Shown here: positions 57,278 to 64,000 of the stretch, one piece after another
Numbering within the stretch: position 1 is the first letter of the stretch
How the letters are laid out: the number at the start of each line of letters is the position of its first letter
DNA from: Vespertiliibacter pulmonis
Lineage (GTDB): Bacteria > Pseudomonadota > Gammaproteobacteria > Enterobacterales > Pasteurellaceae
Assembly: GCF_013377275.1 (NCBI RefSeq)
Contig: NZ_CP016615.1
Coordinates: 62,001 to 126,000, forward strand
Direction: 5' to 3'
DNA length: 64,000 nucleotides
The notes under the pieces: model-generated
The model's input: the letters and a program-made list of their open reading frames with translations, nothing else
What the model was told of the DNA's origin: nothing
Database searches by the model: none
Position numbers and translations under genes: made by a program

Positions 57278-59494
57278 TTAAAACTCATAACGTAAACCAA
57301 CATTGAAATTACGTCCTGGTGCAGAATATCTATCTGCATTATCTTTATTTAAGATCATACTAGTATCACCAGCACCGCCAGAAGATTTTTGTACAGCAAA
57401 GCGAGATACGTCTGCCCAATTCCAGTATTTTTTATTAAATACATTATTCAAATTTGCGGTAAACATTAAGTTCGTCACTGGTTTCCAATAAACGCCTAAA
57501 TCAACCAAATTAACTGTGCGAGTTGGATTATAGAACGCTGAACTATGAGGATTCGTTTCTTGAGCTGGAATGTTAATATCCTTATCTTTCTTCACACTAA
57601 CATGAGTCAAGCGAATGTCTGCACCAAATGTCTCACCTTCATAACCTAAACCTGCTTTAAGTTTTAATGGTTGAATAGTATTGATCGGAGCCTTTTCACC
57701 ACTATTTTGTGAAGTACCTTTACTATACGCAACGCCACCAGAAACAAAGAAATCACCGTAAACACGCACTTTAGCATCTGCGGTTACACCATAAATTTTA
57801 GCTTTTTCTAAATTAGCATATTGCATTAGTGGGCTATATCCAGCCGTATTTTCATTTACTGTTGTAATAAAATTACGATATTTGTTGTAATAACCTGACA
57901 CATTATACTGGACAGCATCATTTCTACCTTTAATCCCTAAGCTAAAATTATCAGCTAGCTCTGGACGTAAATTCGGGTTACCAACTAACGCATATTTATA
58001 CTGCCCAGCTTGTCCATTCGGAAGGAAGTAGGAGCCTGAGTGTCCAAATGATGATGTTAATTCTTGTGAAGATGGTGTTTTAACGCCACGAGAATATTGG
58101 AAGTAAGGTTCGAAAGCGTCTAAAACTTTCCAGTTAATCGCAAATTTTGGTAAGAAAACTGTATGATTTTGGTTTTTAACTTCAATAAGCTCAGAAGCAG
58201 CTTGTTGATGACCTGATTTAGATGGATTTGAACGATAGTTTAATACACCAACATGTGGGGTGATAACAACATCCCCTAGCGTAATTTCATCTTCTAAATA
58301 AAGGTGTGTCTTATGTTGTTTAATGTCTGCTGATGGATCAATGATAAACGTAGAATATGGAGGATGACTACATTCTGGACAATTAATATCATTTTTTAAA
58401 CGACTATACTGGTAAGAAAAACCATAATGTAATGATTGAGGAATAGCTGTATCAATTTTTGAAACTAAATCAGAGCTAACCCCAATAGACTGATCTTTAA
58501 CAGCACTATTCTCTGTACGTTTTGTTGGTTTATTACGATAGCCTAATGTATTCGCATTTTGATAATAAATATGCGTATTAGCTTCTTGTACAATACCTGT
58601 ATCGCTGATATATTCATGTTCTAAAGAAACACGCGCACGGCGACTTTCATCGGTATTAAACATAGCAGGAACAGGACCAGTTCTACTATTTAAAACAGCA
58701 CTAGAAAGGACATCCGAATCTTTTATTTTTTGTTGATGTTCAAAGGTTAATTTTAACTTATTTTCATCATTAACTTGATAAGCATTTTTAACTAATACAT
58801 AGTTATTTTTATAATCTGCAGGGTCTGCTTTAGTACGAGCAGGACCTTCACCACCTACGGTACCTTTATTTTCTGTTTCATGGCCAAAACGCCCTGTGGC
58901 AACAACAAGCCCCTCATAACGATCATTTTTCGCTGCTCCACCTACTGAGCCATATACCGAATTATCAACACTATCATAACCTGTTGCAACAAAGCCACCA
59001 ACATTGCCATTTTTGATCAAATCACTAGGTTCAAGGGTTGCAAAGCCCACACTACCTGAAAGAGAATTATTTGAACCACTGTATGTTACAGTCGCTGAAC
59101 GTAATGCCATTGGTTCAATAGTATTACCAGAACCAACATCTTGTCCAAATGTAACGAATAATTTGTTGTCTTGTGCTTCAGGTAACGGTACACCATCAAT
59201 CGTCATTCCAACACGGTTACCCTCTAGACCACGAATATTAATACCGGCATTACCAGAACGAGAACCTTGTAAATCATTTACTTGCACATCTAATTGATCG
59301 GCAAATAATGCTTTTAAATCACGAGGCTGCTTACGTTCAATCTCTGTTTTAGTAACTTTCATCGAATCTACTTGTATATCATCCGATGAAACAACTACTT
59401 TAATTTCAGGTAATATTACTTCACTTTCTGCTGAAACTGTAGCGACAGAGCATACTGATGCAATAACCACTGCTAAGTAATTCTTTTGAAACAT
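57278..59494 (-). CDS. TonB-dependent haem/haemoglobin-type receptor
   Basis: A 738-residue outer-membrane receptor for an iron source. Signal peptide (about 1-22, ATVSAES), plug domain with INIRGLEGNRVGMTIDGVPLPEAQ (about 87-110), 22-strand barrel, C-terminal Phe. The NPNL box of haem/haemoglobin receptors is present at 506-509 (VGNPNLRPE); the FRAP box position reads VKTP, which is atypical. Layout fits the haemoglobin/transferrin/lactoferrin class, but the ligand is inferred. A Fur-like box sits upstream, suggesting iron repression. Confidence 0.85.
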   Translation of the reverse strand: MFQKNYLAVVIASVCSVATVSAESEVILPEIKVVVSSDDIQVDSMKVTKTEIERKQPRDLKALFADQLDVQVNDLQGSRSGNAGINIRGLEGNRVGMTIDGVPLPEAQDNKLFVTFGQDVGSGNTIEPMALRSATVTYSGSNNSLSGSVGFATLEPSDLIKNGNVGGFVATGYDSVDNSVYGSVGGAAKNDRYEGLVVATGRFGHETENKGTVGGEGPARTKADPADYKNNYVLVKNAYQVNDENKLKLTFEHQQKIKDSDVLSSAVLNSRTGPVPAMFNTDESRRARVSLEHEYISDTGIVQEANTHIYYQNANTLGYRNKPTKRTENSAVKDQSIGVSSDLVSKIDTAIPQSLHYGFSYQYSRLKNDINCPECSHPPYSTFIIDPSADIKQHKTHLYLEDEITLGDVVITPHVGVLNYRSNPSKSGHQQAASELIEVKNQNHTVFLPKFAINWKVLDAFEPYFQYSRGVKTPSSQELTSSFGHSGSYFLPNGQAGQYKYALVGNPNLRPELADNFSLGIKGRNDAVQYNVSGYYNKYRNFITTVNENTAGYSPLMQYANLEKAKIYGVTADAKVRVYGDFFVSGGVAYSKGTSQNSGEKAPINTIQPLKLKAGLGYEGETFGADIRLTHVSVKKDKDINIPAQETNPHSSAFYNPTRTVNLVDLGVYWKPVTNLMFTANLNNVFNKKYWNWADVSRFAVQKSSGGAGDTSMILNKDNADRYSAPGRNFNVGLRYEF

Positions 59495-59515
59495 AACTCA
59501 TCCTTACTATCATTA

Positions 59516-59534
59516 AATAATAACTATTATCATT
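59516..59534 (-). promoter_or_regulatory. Fur-like box before the TonB-dependent receptor
   Basis: On the minus strand AATGATAATAGTTATTATT matches 13 of 19 positions of GATAATGATAATCATTATC. It lies inside a wider palindrome, CATTAAAT...ATTTAATG (59511-59539), about 20 bases upstream of the receptor start. Confidence 0.6.
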
Positions 59535-59621
59535 TAATGCCAGCAAAAAAACAAGTTATTTTTACATAAAAAAGATATTTATTTACAAAGCACCCCAGCA
59601 AAAGTTTTACAGAACACTCAA

Positions 59622-60263
59622 TTATTTAACAAATTCATCAAATGTTAATTCATAATTATCGCCATCACGACTATATGAAATATAACGAGGAAATTTCTCA
59701 CCTACCCATTTTTTTACGATAATATTTTTATTATCTGTTTTAAATTTATAGGTCACTTCTTCTACGCTGTTTCCTTTTAATTTCACTATCTTTTTCGTTC
59801 GATTTAGCACAACATTTTTTGCTGGATATAATTTTTTACCATTGGTCGTTTGAAAATTTAATGGCAATTTATCATAATAACTTAATTGGAACGCTAAACT
59901 AAATAAGTCAAAGGTTGGTAATACCAATGTTTCTTGTTTCAATGGCTCTTTAACTTTTCCATATTGAATACGTTTTGAGTCAATCTCTGCTAGTGCATAA
60001 TTTTTACCATTTCTAGTATCCCGATAGCTTAATAGATGAAATTGATTGTCTTTTTCATAACCTTTTGCTGTAAATACAATGTTATAAAACGGCACATTAA
60101 TTTTTGATTGAATGGAGTACTGCTTACCATCATTCTTAAAATGAACATAAGACGGCATTAAATAATTAGTATTGTATTTTATATTAAAATCTTCAGCCCA
60201 TACGTTAGCTAAAGAACCAAAAGATATTGCGACTAATACGGCAATTTTATGTAAAAACTTCAT
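59622..60263 (-). CDS. Exported DUF3108-like protein
   Basis: A 213-residue protein with a signal peptide (MKFLHKIAVLVAISFGSLANVWAED, cut near residue 23). The mature part is rich in beta-strand patterns (YLMPSYVHFKNDGKQYSIQSKINVPFYNIVFTAKGYEKDNQFH, then FPRYISYSRDGDNYELTFDEF) that look like the DUF3108 family, whose role is unclear. It lies upstream of the TonB-dependent receptor on the same strand, 128 bases before its start, with the Fur-like box between them, so the two are not one simple operon. Periplasmic or lipid-facing location is likely. Confidence 0.6.
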   Translation of the reverse strand: MKFLHKIAVLVAISFGSLANVWAEDFNIKYNTNYLMPSYVHFKNDGKQYSIQSKINVPFYNIVFTAKGYEKDNQFHLLSYRDTRNGKNYALAEIDSKRIQYGKVKEPLKQETLVLPTFDLFSLAFQLSYYDKLPLNFQTTNGKKLYPAKNVVLNRTKKIVKLKGNSVEEVTYKFKTDNKNIIVKKWVGEKFPRYISYSRDGDNYELTFDEFVK

Positions 60264-60344
60264 TACTTTTCCTTTATAGATATCATTAAACGAGGCCTGA
60301 ATAGATAGCCATTAATTGGACTCTATATTTCGCATTTGGTTGCA

Positions 60345-61031
60345 TTATGGTTTAACTTTATTATCAACAATATCAATCAGCTCTAGCATTGAACGAATTT
60401 CATACGTTGGCTTTATATTTAATTCATTCAACTTTTCTTCAGGATTATACCAACAAGTATCAATTCCAACATTAATCCCTCCTTGAATATCTGAACTCAA
60501 CGTATCCCCCACCATCAATACACGATTCAGATCAACCTTACCCATTTGATCAAATACCGCTTCAAAAATAAGAGGATCGGGCTTAGCTATACCCGCTCGT
60601 TCAGATGTCATTACAATATCAAAAAAATGCAAGGTATTCGTATTAACTAACCGCTTGTGCTGTAATGACTCAAACCCATTTGAAATAATCGCCATTTTTA
60701 CCTTATGAGATAATGCTTCTAACATTGTTTGAACATGTTCAAGGGGTTGGCTAACTACCGCCATTTCTTCCATTAACTCTTGATTTAATACCCTCGGATC
60801 TTTTCCCGTTTTTTGCGATAATTTCTCAAACCTTATACGTTGCAATTCTTCAGCCGTAATTTCTTTATTTTGATACTGTACCCAAAGAGGCTGGTTTACC
60901 GCTTGAAAAGCATTATAATCTTCAATACTAAAATCTATATTTTCTCGAGAAAATATCGCTTTTAACCCTAAATACGAATTAAAGGAAAATAATGTTTCAT
61001 CTGCATCAAATAACACCCATTGATATTTCAT
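60345..61031 (-). CDS. yjjG: HAD-family pyrimidine 5'-nucleotidase YjjG
   Basis: A 228-residue house-cleaning nucleotidase. HAD motif I DADET at residues 9-13 with nucleophile Asp9, ISNGF as motif II, KPDPLIFEAV as motif III and VLMVGDTLSSDIQGG as motif IV. Closely resembles E. coli YjjG, which dephosphorylates dUMP, dTMP and noncanonical pyrimidine nucleotides. An uptake signal lies in the gene at 60650-60658. Confidence 0.9.
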   Translation of the reverse strand: MKYQWVLFDADETLFSFNSYLGLKAIFSRENIDFSIEDYNAFQAVNQPLWVQYQNKEITAEELQRIRFEKLSQKTGKDPRVLNQELMEEMAVVSQPLEHVQTMLEALSHKVKMAIISNGFESLQHKRLVNTNTLHFFDIVMTSERAGIAKPDPLIFEAVFDQMGKVDLNRVLMVGDTLSSDIQGGINVGIDTCWYNPEEKLNELNIKPTYEIRSMLELIDIVDNKVKP

Positions 61032-61124
61032 TTACCTCTCCTGTTTATTCTCAAGTAAATGCGAAAAAATTATCTAAAGCGACCGCTTGTCAGCCGATTT
61101 CATTGCACTTAAACCGATTAAATT

Positions 61125-61154
61125 AAAAAAGCATTTTAATCAAAATGCTTTTTT
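61125..61154 (-). terminator. Terminator after gcvA
   Basis: AAAAAAGCATTTT (61125-61137) and AAAATGCTTTTTT (61142-61154), a 13-bp stem with a 4-base loop. Confidence 0.85.
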
Positions 61155-61169
61155 ATTTTGCTAAACAAA

Positions 61170-62069
61170 TTAATGATTTTTCTGCATTTCTTCAATAATC
61201 CATTGTACGAAATATTTTACTTTTTCACTCTCATCTATTGCTTTAGGCGGATAAACCACATAGAACGATTTTTCATCGTTTAGCCCTGTAGGGAAAGGTT
61301 CAACAAGATTACCCTGCTCTAATTCGTGCTGTGCAATCAATTTATTAGCAACTGCAACTCCCTGCTGATGCATCGTTGCTTGCAATGCCATAAATGTATG
61401 GCTAAATAGCGATCCTATTTCATCAACATCTATTTGCTCTTGTAAACCAAAATTTTCTACGACTCTTTTCCATTTATTACGACTAAAAACGTGCAATAGT
61501 GTTTTACCGATCAGATCTTCAGGCTTATTTAATGGATTTTTTTCTAAAAATTTAGGCGATGCCAAAATAACTAAAGGTGATTCCGTTAAACGAACCGATT
61601 CTACATTCTGCCAATTTCCTGATCCATAATAAATTGCAACATCTATCTCTTTTCCTAACAACCCTTCATCTTGATCCACACCTTTAATTCGAACTTCAAT
61701 ATCAGGAAATTTTTTATGAAAATCGTTCAAACGTGGAACAAGCCAGTGCATTCCAAATGTTTGTGGCACACTAATTGTTAAAATTTGACGCCCATTTTTT
61801 AAACGAATCCGTTCAGTTGCCGTTGCCATTTGCCCTAATAGCGGTCGGATCTCATCAAAATATTGCGATCCTAGTTCAGTTAATTCCAACAATCGATTAC
61901 GGCGATGGAATAACTGTACATTAAGAAAATCTTCCAATAATTTAATTTGATGACTAACAGCCGCTTGTGTAACAAATAACTCTTCCGCCGCTTTAGTAAA
62001 ATTTAAATGGCGAGCTGCAGATTCAAATGCTTTTAATGCATTAAGTGGGGGTAATTTTTTATGACTCAT
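61170..62069 (-). CDS. gcvA: Glycine cleavage transcriptional activator GcvA
   Basis: A 299-residue LysR-type regulator. The N-terminal winged helix-turn-helix is LPPLNALKAFESAARHLNFTKAAEELFVTQAAVSHQIKLLEDFLNVQLFHRRNR (about 6-59), nearly identical to E. coli GcvA, and the rest is the periplasmic-binding-fold effector domain. Divergent from the GcvB small RNA gene, which GcvA activates in E. coli. Confidence 0.93.
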   Translation of the reverse strand: MSHKKLPPLNALKAFESAARHLNFTKAAEELFVTQAAVSHQIKLLEDFLNVQLFHRRNRLLELTELGSQYFDEIRPLLGQMATATERIRLKNGRQILTISVPQTFGMHWLVPRLNDFHKKFPDIEVRIKGVDQDEGLLGKEIDVAIYYGSGNWQNVESVRLTESPLVILASPKFLEKNPLNKPEDLIGKTLLHVFSRNKWKRVVENFGLQEQIDVDEIGSLFSHTFMALQATMHQQGVAVANKLIAQHELEQGNLVEPFPTGLNDEKSFYVVYPPKAIDESEKVKYFVQWIIEEMQKNH

Positions 62070-62140
62070 AATCTCTGTAAAATGCTATTAACATATTAAC
62101 AACATTATTTTTTTTGATAAATAAAATTAAAAAATATCGT

Positions 62141-62169
62141 TTGTGAAACTGGTCAAACATCTTTAGAAT
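62141..62169 (+). promoter_or_regulatory. Promoter of the small RNA GcvB
   Basis: TTGTGA (62141-62146), exactly 17 bases, TAGAAT (62164-62169). Predicted start at 62176-62179. GcvA should bind in this divergent region. Confidence 0.75.
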
Positions 62170-62177
62170 TTTGCTCG

Positions 62178-62346
62178 TACTTAGATGGATAGTGCGTAGT
62201 TGCTCTGCAATTATGTGAATTTAAGTATGATGTTGTGTTTGCATATTAGTCTAGGTAACTAGGCTAGAATAACGTAAGTTATTCGTTTCACTTCCTGTAT
62301 ATTTTGAACCATTTGGTTTAACGCCGCCCACTTGGGCGGTTTTTTT
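62178..62346 (+). ncRNA. gcvB: GcvB small regulatory RNA
   Basis: Hfq-dependent sRNA that represses many amino-acid and peptide transporter mRNAs. Recognised by GATGTTGTGTTTGC (62229-62242, the GU-rich seed, shorter than in E. coli), by TTTCACTTCCTGTA (62286-62299, identical to the E. coli block) and by position divergent from gcvA. Hairpins: ACTTA...TAAGT at the 5' end, TAGTCTAG-GTAA-CTAGGCTA, GAATAAC-GTAA-GTTATTC, and the terminator. Length about 170 bases. Confidence 0.9.
62324..62346 (+). terminator. Terminator of gcvB
   Basis: CCGCCC (62324-62329), ACTT loop, GGGCGG (62334-62339), seven T. Position and form match the GcvB terminator of enterobacteria. Confidence 0.9.
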
Positions 62347-62519
62347 ACATTCGATACCTATTATACTATCAGAACTCCTATTTTCTCGCCAATAAAACCC
62401 ACTTTTTATCGAATTTTTTTACTTTTCCCCTTTTCAATCTATATTAGTTTAGGTAAAGTTTTGATACTTTTATTAAAAATTTATTAATTTACTATTATAA
62501 AATAAAAAGGAACACAACA

Positions 62520-63539
62520 ATGGCAAAAGATATTGATTGGCAAAATCTTGGATTTAGCTATATTAAAACCGATTACCGTTTTATTGCACGTTGGAAAGAT
62601 GGGCAATGGAACGAGGGGGAACTTTCTACCGATAATCATCTTACTATTCACGAAGGTTCAACAGCCCTTCACTATGGACAACAATGCTTTGAAGGCTTAA
62701 AAGCCTACCGCTGTAAAGACGGCTCAATCAACCTATTTCGACCAGATCAAAACGCAGAAAGAATGCAACGTAGTTGCGATCGCCTGTTGATGCCCCAAGT
62801 TCCTACAGAACTTTTTATCCGAGCTTGTAAAGAAGTTGTAAAAGCTAATAATGAATGGCTTGCCCCTTATGGAACAGGTGCAGCACTCTATTTACGCCCT
62901 TTTGTCATTGGCGTTGGTGAAAACATTGGTGTACGATCCGCACCAGAATTTATTTTCTGTGTATTTTGCTGTCCCGTTGGGGCTTATTTTAAAGGGGGGC
63001 TAGCTCCATCTAATTTCCTTGTCTCTGAATTTGACCGTGCAGCGCCTGCTGGTACAGGTGCTGCTAAAGTCGGTGGAAATTATGCCGCAAGCCTTTATCC
63101 TGGAAAAATTGCTCACGATCGTCATTTTGCTGACTGCATCTACCTTGATCCAACAACTCATACAAAAATTGAAGAAGTCGGTGCTGCAAACTTCTTTGGG
63201 ATTACCGCTAATAATCAATTTATCACTCCACTTTCCCCTTCTATTTTACCGAGTATTACTAAATATTCTTTACTCTACCTTGCCAAAGAACGTTTAGGAT
63301 TAGAAACCATTGAAGGCGATGTTTATATCAATCAGCTTGATAAATTTACTGAAGCAGGAGCTTGTGGAACGGCTGCTGTTATTACCCCTATTGGCGGTAT
63401 TCAGTATGGCGATAACTTCCACATTTTTTACTCAGAAAAAGAAGTCGGCCCAATCACTAGACGTTTATATGATGAACTTGTTGGTATTCAATTTGGTGAA
63501 ATTCCTGCACCAGAAGGTTGGATTGTAAAAGTCGAATAG
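62520..63539 (+). CDS. ilvE: Branched-chain amino-acid aminotransferase
   Basis: A 339-residue fold-type IV PLP enzyme making leucine, isoleucine and valine from their keto acids. Shows [16 protein letters not shown], the PLP lysine 183 in [15 protein letters not shown], and [17 protein letters not shown] near residue 280. The length and these blocks place it in the long bacterial/eukaryotic-type subgroup, not the 309-residue E. coli IlvE subgroup. AAGG ribosome site; inverted uptake signals end it. Confidence 0.94.
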   Translation: MAKDIDWQNLGFSYIKTDYRFIARWKDGQWNEGELSTDNHLTIHEGSTALHYGQQCFEGLKAYRCKDGSINLFRPDQNAERMQRSCDRLLMPQVPTELFIRACKEVVKANNEWLAPYGTGAALYLRPFVIGVGENIGVRSAPEFIFCVFCCPVGAYFKGGLAPSNFLVSEFDRAAPAGTGAAKVGGNYAASLYPGKIAHDRHFADCIYLDPTTHTKIEEVGAANFFGITANNQFITPLSPSILPSITKYSLLYLAKERLGLETIEGDVYINQLDKFTEAGACGTAAVITPIGGIQYGDNFHIFYSEKEVGPITRRLYDELVGIQFGEIPAPEGWIVKVE

Positions 63540-63556
63540 GCTATCAAAGTTATAAT

Positions 63557-63612
63557 ACAAGCGGTTAGTTTCTCATAAAATTTGTAAAAATTTTGCTTTT
63601 CTAACCGCTTGT
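63557..63612 (+). terminator. Inverted uptake signals acting as a terminator after ilvE
   Basis: ACAAGCGGTTAG (63557-63568) and CTAACCGCTTGT (63601-63612), a perfect 12-bp inverted repeat with AAAATT/AATTTT pairing inside, followed by CTTTTTAT. Confidence 0.75.
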
Positions 63613-63649
63613 CTTTTTATTTATTTATCTATTACTAGAGAAAATTGTT

Positions 63650-63994
63650 ATGATTAAACGCTTTCAAGTTGGCGATCGCTTATCCGAAATGGCAATTTAC
63701 AATAATGTTGCCTACCTCGCAGGGCAAATCCCTGAAGATGATTCACAAGATATGTATGGACAAACCAAACAAGTATTAGCTGAAATAGACAAATGGCTAG
63801 CACAAGCAGGTACAGATAAAAGCCGTATTCTGATGGCACAGATTTTTGTGGCTAATATGTTAGAGTTTGACGAAATGAATAGGGCCTGGGACGAATGGGT
63901 CGCAAAAGATAATGCACCACCCCGTGCAGCAGTAGAGGCTAGACTTGCTAATCCAAATTGGAAAGTAGAAATTATCGTAACCGCTGCAATTTAG
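63650..63994 (+). CDS. Rid-family (YoaB-like) protein
   Basis: A 114-residue Rid-superfamily protein; members hydrolyse reactive enamine/imine intermediates made by PLP enzymes. The N-terminus IKRFQVGDRLSEMAIYNNVAYLAGQIPEDDSQD and the C-terminus PPRAAVEARLANPNWKVEIIVTAAI match the YoaB type, with the Arg equivalent to the RidA catalytic Arg kept (Arg98 region, EARLANPNWKVEI). Following ilvE, a PLP aminotransferase, it may clear enamines formed in branched-chain metabolism. Confidence 0.85.
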   Translation: MIKRFQVGDRLSEMAIYNNVAYLAGQIPEDDSQDMYGQTKQVLAEIDKWLAQAGTDKSRILMAQIFVANMLEFDEMNRAWDEWVAKDNAPPRAAVEARLANPNWKVEIIVTAAI

Positions 63995-64000
63995 ACAATT

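Noticed and set aside
1-64000. CRISPR array, insertion sequence or rRNA operon
   Set aside because: I saw no regularly spaced repeats, no transposase gene and no rRNA-like stretch. The only dispersed repeat is the uptake signal.

Overview
The window is chromosomal DNA from a member of the Pasteurellaceae. Gene content and order resemble Haemophilus and Actinobacillus. At least 30 exact copies of the 9-mer ACAAGCGGT (or its complement ACCGCTTGT), the core of the Actinobacillus pleuropneumoniae-type DNA uptake signal sequence, are scattered through positions 8000-64000. The H. influenzae-type core (AAGTGCGGT) is not conspicuous. This points to the Actinobacillus/Mannheimia/Bibersteinia side of the family. 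The DNA is AT-rich and I cannot name the species.

Positions 1 to about 7980 are the integrase-proximal end of a lambda-like prophage or related element that continues to the left of the window. Reading rightwards it carries small unknown proteins, a RecT annealase with a YqaJ-type exonuclease, a phage-borne RdgC, and small early proteins. Next comes a two-gene defence cassette, an AAA/ABC-type ATPase plus a RloB/TOPRIM-like protein (RloAB, the same architecture as AbiL). It sits beside a truncated phage ORF and is preceded by a perfect 20-bp inverted repeat. An AlpA-like DNA-binding protein and a convergent tyrosine integrase follow. The integrase lies next to the 3' end of tRNA-Leu(GAG), the presumed attachment site. 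This region holds only one uptake-signal core, in keeping with recent acquisition.

From 7984 onward the window is ordinary core chromosome: tRNA-Leu and secG, topB, mepA, lysC, tsaB, aroG, ypfJ, ftsK-lrp, a tyrP-like permease, sspA-sspB, tmaR, aroC, an mscK-type channel gene with menE, seqA/ybfF, tadA, the pnp-nlpI-deaD cluster, a cold-shock gene, sixA, pykA, recD, a SulP transporter gene, cpdB, pmbA/darP, sirB2, rplY, slt, a second tyrP-like permease, rlmE-ftsH, fabI and rnb. Then come a TonB-dependent haem/haemoglobin-type receptor gene behind a Fur-like box, an exported DUF3108-like protein, yjjG, gcvA divergent from the small RNA GcvB, ilvE and a Rid-family gene. Several neighbourhoods match E. 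coli order (secG-leuU, lrp-ftsK, ybfF-seqA, pnp-nlpI-deaD, darP-pmbA, rlmE-ftsH, fabI-rnb, gcvA-gcvB).

Regulatory features visible in the sequence include GcvB with a clear promoter and terminator, TyrR-like boxes before both tyrP paralogues, a Fur-like box before the TonB receptor, a strong promoter followed at once by a terminator-like hairpin in the darP leader, and many intrinsic terminators, several built from inverted uptake signal sequences. The most interesting region for defence biology is 4025-6268.
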